Notes under the pieces: generated by a model | What the model saw: the letters and a program-made list of their open reading frames with translations, nothing else | What the model was told of the DNA's origin: nothing | Database searches by the model: none | Shown here: one piece after another, positions 56,943 through 64,000 of the stretch | Position numbering within the stretch: position 1 is the stretch's first letter | Layout of the letters: each line of letters opens with the position of its first letter | Origin: Madurella fahalii | Taxonomy: Eukaryota > Ascomycota > Sordariomycetes > Sordariales | Direction of reading: 5' to 3' | DNA: 64,000 bases | Assembly: GCA_029876055.1 (NCBI GenBank) | Contig: CM056875.1 | Coordinates: 1,178,001 to 1,242,000 of the forward strand | Program-made: the position numbers and the translations under genes

Positions 56943-59466
56943 ATGGCTCCCCCAAAGCAGCCGCAGCCGCAGCCGCCCTTCCAAAAGGACGAGCGTGTGC
57001 TCTGCTTCCACATGGAGATGCTGTACGAGGCCAAGATCTTGGACGTCATGCCCGGCGAGAACGGCGAGGGGTGGCAGTATAAGATCCACTACAAGGGCTG
57101 GAAGAGCAGCTGGGACGACTGGGTGCCGCAGGACCGCGTGCGCAAGTTCACCGACGAGAACAAGGACTTGGCCTCGCAGCTGCTCGCCCAGTTCAAGATG
57201 CTCCAGTCCGGCAAGGCGGCCAAGCAGCCCAAGAAGGGCGCCCGCGCAAACGGCTCCGACATGAGTTCAGCCCGCGGCAGTGAGGAGCGCACCGCGGGAA
57301 CCACGACGGCAAGCGGACGCGGTCCCCGTAGGGCGAGAGACTTTGACCTTGAGCATGTAAGTTTGGTGGCGGTTTCTGTTTAGCTTTGTTTTCCTAGTGT
57401 TAGCGCGTTTTGGCTTTTGGGCTTCGGCCAAATACCGCGAGTGGGCTTCTGGATGGCGAGTGCGTCCTGGCGGTTGCTCCTTGGATCCCCCCGCGCTTTG
57501 TCGGAAGGTATCTTCCTCGACCAAGCATCTTAGGAGTCTTGCATTTCTACTGCGATCTCGTGCCGGGGAGCGGGCGGCTTCGGGTTGTCCCGCTTAGACA
57601 AGCATCTCAGCGAGGGCATTCGTTTTGGTGTGAACCGTTGAGCACGGTTCTAGGCTGGTTGGAATGTCGGCCACGCTTGACTTCCTACGCTGCTTGAATA
57701 CCGCCTCCTGAGAGCTTCCAGAGCCTAGCAGCCGCGAGCGTTTTGCAGGCAATGGTCTCCTTGCTTTACAGCACGCCAGCCCGAACGCATGAGCTTGCCA
57801 GCAGTACGACCAAGTTACCTTGCCTTTCTGCCAGGTCGCCTCTGCGGAACCTGGACCCTCCCGAATTCACCTCGCCGACCAGAACAGGAGGGAATACCTC
57901 CGCCACGCACAAACCCCTTTTCCCCTCCAGCACTCTCGACTTTCTTCATTTCCCTCCCCTTCGACACTAAAACACCGACCCGCCAAAACTCGAAAATCAC
58001 ACCTATCACGGAACATCACATTCCCGGGCATCGTAGTTCACATATTTTGCTCGTTTTCGAGTATTCTATTGGATATTCATCACGACATCTCGAGCTTCAT
58101 CCATGATGGCCCGAGCGAAGACGGCAATCGCTCGTGCTACCCGCGCCCATGCTCGGAAAGCAGCTCAGAAAGCGGCGATATCTCGCCAGGATGAGCCATG
58201 GGAAGTCAAGGAAGAGCGCTGGGCTGAGGCTCAGGAGAAAGTTGACCCTTTGTTGCAAAAACCGACCGAGGCTACCTCAACCTACCTTGACAAACAAGAT
58301 CGACCAATCTTCGATGACCGCTTTCTATTTTTCCCACAGCGAGTGTGCATCGGCGAGAACCACCCCAAGCTCTCGCATGCCCTAAAAACTAGTACCTGGA
58401 CGTCCGGGCTCCAGGAATATTACGAAGAAATCGCCCCGCTCGTCAACACGCCCCTTGCGGGCGTCTCCTTAGAGCCAGCATTTACCGACAGACAGAACGA
58501 ACCAGAACTAAGGCCAGCTGTCTTGGCGTCTGGCAAGCAGGAGCGTGACAGTGTATGTTTGCTTAAGTGAGGAGTTAGCGGGCAGCGGCTACCTGTGTGC
58601 CCTGAGGGAACAGGATCGCAATGCCTAAGTAGGCAGCTGGATGAGTAGCACAGCCCAACAAGACGTTGACTCCCACCGCTCCGCCAGTCGCTCGCGATCT
58701 AGGAGCCCAAGCGGGCTGGGCCCGAATGCTTGCTATTTTTGCTATCTTTCGCACCTTTCTCAGGTCGATTCACTTTGCAGGGGCTAACGAAGCGACATAG
58801 GAAGACAATTTCCACAATCGGCCTTCCATCAAACTACCCTTACCCGATCATCTCAAAGCGATGCTTGTCGACGACTGGGAGAACGTGACAAAGTTGCAGC
58901 AGCTTGTCCCTCTCCCGCACGCCCACCCTGTAGACGAGATTCTCAACGACTATCTCGCGTACGAGCGACCCAATCGTCAGGAGGGCAGCGCGTCAATGGA
59001 TATTTTGGAGGAGACCGTTGCTGGACTCCGCGAGTATTTCGACAAGGCGCTCGGCCGGATTCTCCTCTACCGGTAAGTCTTTCCACTCTACGTTCACCGC
59101 GCCTTTGGCTAACGAAGAACGATGACAGCTTTGAGCGTGCCCAGTATCACGAGATGCACCAACTGTGGAACTCAGACGAGAGCAAGCAGAAGAGCGCCTG
59201 TGATACGTATGGCGCGGAACACCTGGCCCGTCTCCTTGGTACGAACCGATTCCCATTCCTGTCGCCGCGAAACAAACACTAACCACGCGGCAGTGTCACT
59301 CCCGGAGTTGGTGGCGCAAACAAACATGGACCAGCAGTCCGTGAACCGCCTCCGCGAGGAGCTCATGAAATTCACCAACTGGTTCAGCCGCCAGGTGACA
59401 AAGTACTTTGTGAGCGAGTACGAGACGCCCGCGGCAGACTACCACGAGAAAGCTAGGAGTGCCTAG
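56943..59466 (+). CDS. eaf3: EAF3 / MRG15 chromodomain protein (322 aa), with a 1.44-kb intron
   Basis: A chromatin reader shared by NuA4 acetyltransferase and Rpd3S deacetylase complexes; it binds H3K36-methylated nucleosomes. Exons: 56943-57356, 58801-59072, 59129-59238, 59294-59466 (969 nt). Exon 1 codes the N-terminal chromo-barrel domain (VLCFHMEMLYEAKILDVMPG, YKIHYKGWKSSWDDWV) and a basic linker ending FDLEH. Exons 2-4 code the MRG domain (EDNFHNRPSIKLPLPDHLKA, ILEETVAGLREYFDKALGRI, LLYRFERAQYHEMHQLW and FTNWFSRQVTKYF). Joining EH to EDNF across intron 1 (57357-58800, GTAAGT...GGCTAACGA...CATAG) restores the expected order. The long intron is unusual for a fungus and contains a separate reading frame (58103-58570). 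Confidence 0.9.
58103..58570 (+). CDS. Nested 155-aa ORF inside eaf3 intron 1
   Basis: An uninterrupted frame in the same orientation as eaf3. It begins with an Ala/Arg/Lys-rich stretch (MMARAKTAIARATRAHARKA), which could be a mitochondrial presequence or a basic tail, followed by PWEVKEERWAEAQEKVDPLL and a segment ending SLEPAFTDRQNEPELRP. Base composition and codon choice look coding. No family is recognised. It could be a separate nested gene, a fossil exon, or part of an alternative eaf3 transcript. Confidence 0.4.
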   Translation: MMARAKTAIARATRAHARKAAQKAAISRQDEPWEVKEERWAEAQEKVDPLLQKPTEATSTYLDKQDRPIFDDRFLFFPQRVCIGENHPKLSHALKTSTWTSGLQEYYEEIAPLVNTPLAGVSLEPAFTDRQNEPELRPAVLASGKQERDSVCLLK

Positions 59467-60234
59467 AACAGCGGGCTTAATAGCGGGGCGGTAAAGCATG
59501 AGAGCTCGGGGATAGAGCAAGAGGTCTCCGGTCAGGTGGGGAGGAAGCTGTCCTTGATCAGATGGAGACAGAAGACGTCCCGGTGAAGCGGAGGACGTTT
59601 GACCTCGGCTCGTTTCTCAGTTCTGAAGATCCGCTCACTGATTATCTCTGGGGTTCCTTACTGCAAGGCTTCCTGTCTACATTCGGCTTGCGGGTTGGGA
59701 CGTGGGAGTGTTCTCGAACCCTGGCTGACGCAACTAGCCGATCGTGGCGGGTTTGTGCATTTTTGCGGGGGCACTCACGGCCGCTACTCCTGCTCTCCAT
59801 CTTGGGGAGGGTAGTTGGCGCTTCGCCTGTGAACAGCCAGCGGATAAGGGATAGAAGAGGAGAGGGCTGCTGCGCGAACTGGAATGTGCTCTTGGTGTCT
59901 CGTCTGGCCGCTGAGACGGACAGCACCGGCAGCGACGGATGGACGAAGGTCCTATGTATATTTTTTTCTTCATGGTCATCACGGGAAAGGGCAAAATCGG
60001 AGACTTTCGGGTAGCGTATATTCAAGTTTGTTAGCCCGACAATGTCGATGGTGATGGTGTGTCTTGGCTGGTTTCGACGACTGCACTCGGCCAACTTTAG
60101 AGTCCGCAGAATCCTCTATTGCCAGTTTGTCATACAGTAAAATATACATAGATACAACATCCCCATCTTCTCCCCCCTGCCATACCAACAGTCGATCCCA
60201 TATCTCCCGGGCCTTTCCCCCCGCGCCATCACGC
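59467..60234. other. Convergent spacer between eaf3 and the uL30m gene
   Basis: A 150-codon frame at 59562-60014 (+) lacks motifs and is overlapped by minus frames. Nothing else was seen. Confidence 0.45.
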
Positions 60235-60606
60235 CTATAACCTAACCTCCTCACCCCCCATCCCCACCCCAGTCCCAGTCCCAGTCCCAGCCCCCCTCCC
60301 GTCCGCCTTCGACACAACAGCCTGACCCACCCCGCGCCCCTCCCCCATCCGCGCAACAGCCCGCTCGATGTAGAAGCCCGGCGCCGGCGTCCGCTCCGCC
60401 TTGACCTCGGCCTTGGTCAGCGCCCGCTCCACCTCCTCGACGCGCACCAGCTCCTTCACCTTCATGATCATGCCCGCGCACTGCGCGCTGACCGGGTGGA
60501 AGACGACCTGCGAGCGGCGGTGCAGGCCCAGGGCGGCGAGCACGCCGCGGGTGCGCTTGGGCATGCCGATTGCCGAGCGGTGGAGGGTGATGCGGAAGAA
60601 GGACAT
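60235..60606 (-). CDS. mrpl33: Mitochondrial large-subunit ribosomal protein uL30m (123 aa)
   Basis: A uL30 family protein of the mitochondrial large ribosomal subunit (yeast Mrpl33). The sequence starts [20 protein letters not shown] and continues [20 protein letters not shown], the uL30 core; then [20 protein letters not shown]. The C terminus is a fungal extension ending in a Gly/Thr/Gly repeat. Start chosen at 60606 because the family begins exactly there. The frame also stays open upstream to 60852, adding 82 residues with a run of Asp coded by a GTC repeat (about 60790-60820 on the plus strand). That stretch is not ribosomal in character and is probably a leader. Confidence 0.85.
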   Translation of the reverse strand: MSFFRITLHRSAIGMPKRTRGVLAALGLHRRSQVVFHPVSAQCAGMIMKVKELVRVEEVERALTKAEVKAERTPAPGFYIERAVARMGEGRGVGQAVVSKADGRGAGTGTGTGVGMGGEEVRL

Positions 60607-61620
60607 TTTTCTGTTTTTTTTATTACTTTTTTTCTCCTTTATTGTTGTTCTTGGGTGGTTCGGCTTGAAGGTGGTGGTGGTGGTGGTGATTGCTTGTAGG
60701 TGAATGGGCCCGAGGGAATGGTCTTCGTTGGCCCGTTCAATCTCGCTGCCTTTGTATGTCCTCACTCGCTCGATATCCTCCTCCTCGTCGTTGTCGTCGT
60801 CGTCGTCGTCGTCGTCGTAGCTGCAGGTTGCTTTTGCCGTGTGCACTCGCACGCAACTCGTTCCTTCAAACAGAATGCCGTCGCATCAGCACAATTCCAA
60901 TTCCCCTAAGCCCACACCAGGTAGCCATTAGAAACTCACCCCCGGAGCGAATTGAGGATTACGCAGTTGACAGTATCGGCGGCAGCTTCTACAGTATCGT
61001 TTCCTTCAGCTTGACGAGACTTGTTAATCACTTGACCAGTCCGGCAGCCCGGCATCAGATGGCACAATGGTCAGTGCAACAAAATAATTCTGCCGCAGCA
61101 GACCGCCATGCTGGCGACCCGTGAACGCGACTTCGATATGGGTGGGTCCGTCGGGCGTGTGCGACCCTTGTTCAGCCCCGCTGCCCCTCCATCTCGGTGG
61201 TTTTATCGGGATTCGGAGGGTTGGACACAAACCCGGCCTTCATCTGAGGGAGGGGAAGATTTCAGGTTCCGGGTACATACTGCGGCCAAACCGCCCTCCC
61301 CACCAGGCGTACTCCGGTCTCTCCCAGGGACGTGGAAGTCTCGAGTACGCTGACACCATAGGGTGACAGTGCAGTCAGTCCGTCCCGCCGGGTGCCCTGA
61401 CCGCCCATCAGACAGATTACGCTGCATAGAGACAATCCAAGTTTAGTCGGCCGATTAAATCTCTTATTTATGTAACTAATTTTGTTGTCCTACAGCTTGC
61501 CCGCACGCTCTACTGCGCCCTGTAAGGAAAGGTCGTGACAAAGTCCCATTCGGAGTTCCTGATCCCTGTAGAAGGCTGTCTGTTTCCTGGACTAAAATAA
61601 TGCCTCGTCTAAAAATCCCC
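60607..61620. other. Spacer between the uL30m gene and acl1
   Basis: It contains the uL30m leader with a GTC microsatellite (about 60790-60820) and the acl1 3' region. Frames at 61108-61366 have no motifs. No gene is seen. Confidence 0.5.
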
Positions 61621-63677
61621 TTACATCTGCACTTCCACGCGGCCCTCGGCCCCCGGCGGGCCGGACTGCTGCAGGCTCGGCAGCAGATACGTAATGTCAT
61701 CCCACGGGTGACGGTACAGACCGGTACGCAGGCGCTTCTGGTCCAGGAAGTGGGCAATGAGACCAATGCTGCGGCCGAGCACAAACAGGCCGTTGAGCAC
61801 ACCCATGCTGAGGTAATCCTCGGCCTCCTCTGTACTGAAGGCGCCGCAATTCCGCATCAGATCCACGAAGCACACAGCAATGCAGCCGTCCACGTTCAGG
61901 ATAAGGTTGTCCTTCTTGGACGTTGTGACCGTCTCGACCGCCAGCGCGTAGTCGAGCATCTTGTGGCTGGGGAACTTGGCCGTGACATACTCCTTAACCA
62001 GCTCCACACGGAGATCTGGGTTGTTCCGCGACTTGACGCGGTGGCCGATACCGGGGATCAGCTTATTCTGCTTACGCATCGTGTCGACGAACTCACGCGG
62101 GCTGAGGCCCTTGTCGAACGCCTTGGTGAACTCCTCGGCAGCGCCGTCCAGCGCACCGCCGAACCGAGAGCCAATCGTGAGGAGACCGCTCACAAGTGCC
62201 GAGATGAGATCCTTACCGGCACGGGTCGTAATGATAGTGTTCATGGCGCCAGACACGGCCGGACCATGGTCAGCAGTAAGCATCAGAACCATCTCGAGGA
62301 ACTTGGACGCATAGTCGGGGAGACGGCGGCGGAACCACAGCAGAGACATGACACCGCCAATGCCAATGTCCTCCCTGAACACGTCCGAGATGGGCATACC
62401 AGCATAGAGAAGTTCCTGGCCACGGTCATCGGAAATGGTCGAGATGAACGCAGCCGGCTTGCGGATAAGGCCAAGCTCCTGGGCCCACGAGTAGTCGATG
62501 GGAATCTTGGGCACGACGGGCTCGGGCTGCGGCTTAATGGTGCCGTCTGCCACGAGCTTCTCGTACAGGGATTTGAGCAGCCCAGGCATGTCCTCGAACG
62601 TGTCAGGGACGTAGAAGCCAGCTTCCCGCATGCTCTGGTTCTTCATGGCAGCAGTCTCGAGCTGCGAGTTGGCGAACGCACCAGCGTGGCCGAACTGGAC
62701 CTCCGTCTTGAACATGCTGGCGCAAGTACCAATGGCCCACGCCACAATCGGCTTGGTAATGATGCCCTGCTTGACCGCGTCGATCACCTTATACTCCTCG
62801 ACGCCACCAACCTCACCAAGCAGCAAGAGGATCTTGCATGCCGGGTCGGCCTGGTAGCGCAGGAGGTGGTCGATGAAGGTAGTGCCGGGGTAACGGTCAC
62901 CGCCAATCGCAACGCCCTCATAGACGCCGTCTGTCGTCTGCGAGATGATGTTGTTCAACTCGTTGGACATACCACCCGACTTGGACACGTAGCCAACGGA
63001 GCCCTTGCGGTAGAGCTTGGAGGCGACAATGTTATCCATCATGCCACCAGTATTGCCAATCTTGAAGCAACCGGGCTTGATGCCACCGACAGTGGCAGGG
63101 CCGATGATTGTGACACCCTTCTTCTTTGCGACGTGTGCGATCTCACGAGCGCGCTGTGGGAGGCCAACTGTCAGCACCTCGGTTTTTACCGCCGCGAGCA
63201 ACAAGAATAACTTACACGCTCAGGAACGCCCTCGGCAATGATGGCAATCGTCTTGATTTGCGGATACTCCATCAACTCCATAGTCGAGCTGTAGACGCTG
63301 CGGGACGAGGCAAAGTTGACAACCACGTCAACATCCGGGTGCTTGGCCATCGCCTTCGAGACCTCCTGGTACACGGGGAGCAGCGTCTCGCTGGTCCCCC
63401 AGTACATCTTGCTGACGAATTGGCCGCCGAATGTGTAGATGATGCCCGCGACAGACGGCGTCGTCCGCTTGCAGATGAAGTCGAAGTCGAGCATGCCCTG
63501 CACGGCGCGGGGCTGCAGACCGTAGACGAAGCATCTTGTCTTGTCGTTGAAGAGAGCATGGGCGGGGAGCGGGCTCAGCGGCCGGCTTGGGGCAGCAAAG
63601 CGGCGGATGTTGTCGTTAGCAGAGAGCCCGCCGGTCGGGTTGGCGCCGTTGGCGCTGGAGGGTGCCGCAGGAGCCAT
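61621..63677 (-). CDS. acl1: ATP-citrate synthase subunit 1, ACL1 (664 aa)
   Basis: The catalytic-half subunit of cytosolic ATP-citrate lyase, which cleaves citrate to acetyl-CoA and oxaloacetate for lipid and acetylation supply; in ascomycetes it pairs with ACL2. Exon 1 63677-63216, intron 63154-63215 (GTAAGT...CTGAC...CACAG), exon 2 63153-61621; total 1995 nt. The splice joins VPER to [19 protein letters not shown], as in the family. The sequence shows the CoA/succinyl-CoA-ligase-like fold ([32 protein letters not shown]), the phospho-His motif [12 protein letters not shown] and the citrate-synthase-like [13 protein letters not shown]. It ends in a short tail. Length matches ACL1 proteins. 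Confidence 0.96.
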
Positions 63678-64000
63678 GGTGAACTGTGTGACCGACTCGA
63701 AGCTCGCTGACAATCGTCTTTGTGGAAGCAAAAGAGAATCCGAGCGGACGCGGGAGGGAGTAAGAGAGTGAGTGGGAGCGAGGGAGCGAGGGAGAGTGAT
63801 GGTTTCTCGGAAAGGCGAGGGCAGGCGGGCTGCAATTTTGGGGGGAGGTTTTTGTCGGTCCCTGTCGTTTTTGTCGGGAAGCACCACACTCGGGGTAGGC
63901 GCAAGAGAGCTCCGCAGCTTTTGATTTTTAGTGAAGCTGCTCCTGTCGAGGAACGGGGAATCACAACCCCCCCTCTGCTGGAATCGCCTAAGAAACGTTG
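63678..64000. promoter_or_regulatory. acl1 upstream region, right edge of window
   Basis: About 320 bp of sequence, with purine/pyrimidine-biased stretches near the acl1 start. In related fungi acl1 and acl2 are divergent neighbours, so this could be a shared promoter; the other gene is beyond the window. Confidence 0.5.

Noticed and set aside
61600..63210. 536-codon plus-strand frame opposite acl1
   Set aside because: It is the antisense shadow of a highly conserved enzyme.

Overview
This window is nuclear DNA from a filamentous ascomycete, most likely a Sordariomycete and probably of the order Sordariales. The evidence is genes broken by 47-130 nt introns with GT...CTAAC/CTGAC...AG signals, no operons, GC-rich coding sequence, Zn2Cys6 regulators, a split ATP-citrate lyase (ACL1), and ascomycete-type kinetochore and SNARE proteins. 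Placement is by protein character only; no database search was run. Exon boundaries were derived by eye, and most models were checked by requiring the summed exon length to be a multiple of three.

Left part (1-30 kb) is gene-poor and accessory in character. It holds a membrane-anchored alpha/beta hydrolase cut by the window edge, a small secreted Cys-containing protein, repeat-rich spacers, an orphan four-exon gene beside an AT-rich block with a fold-back element, a Cys-rich single-pass membrane protein, two Zn2Cys6 transcription factors (707 and 1074 aa), and a phenol-2-monooxygenase-like flavoprotein. Spacers of 1.5-3.5 kb separate them.

Middle part (30-41 kb) holds an 806-residue conserved-looking fungal protein of unknown function, a tRNA-Thr(AGU) with a 7-nt intron, an Arg/Ser- and His-rich glycine-zipper protein, a degenerate cyanovirin-N-like (CVNH) gene, and DLT1.

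Right part (41-64 kb) is a dense housekeeping block on alternating strands: NDC1 (nuclear pore/spindle pole anchor), PEP12 (endosomal Qa-SNARE), COX18 (mitochondrial insertase), ALG11 (N-glycan precursor mannosyltransferase), TRM2 (tRNA m5U54 methyltransferase), a CENP-Q-family kinetochore protein, an ER-type conserved protein, a Cnl2/NKP2 kinetochore protein, EAF3 (chromodomain/MRG), mitochondrial uL30m, and ACL1. The two inner-kinetochore genes lie within 5 kb of each other, with the chromatin reader EAF3 next to them.

The strongest leads are the CENP-Q/NKP2/EAF3 neighbourhood, an apparently nested ORF in a 1.4-kb EAF3 intron, the orphan gene with its fold-back element, consecutive 13- and 10-nt micro-exons encoding half of a zinc cluster, a GC-AG intron in ALG11, and four probable single-base frameshifts that lie in or near G/C homopolymers, which look more like assembly errors than biology.
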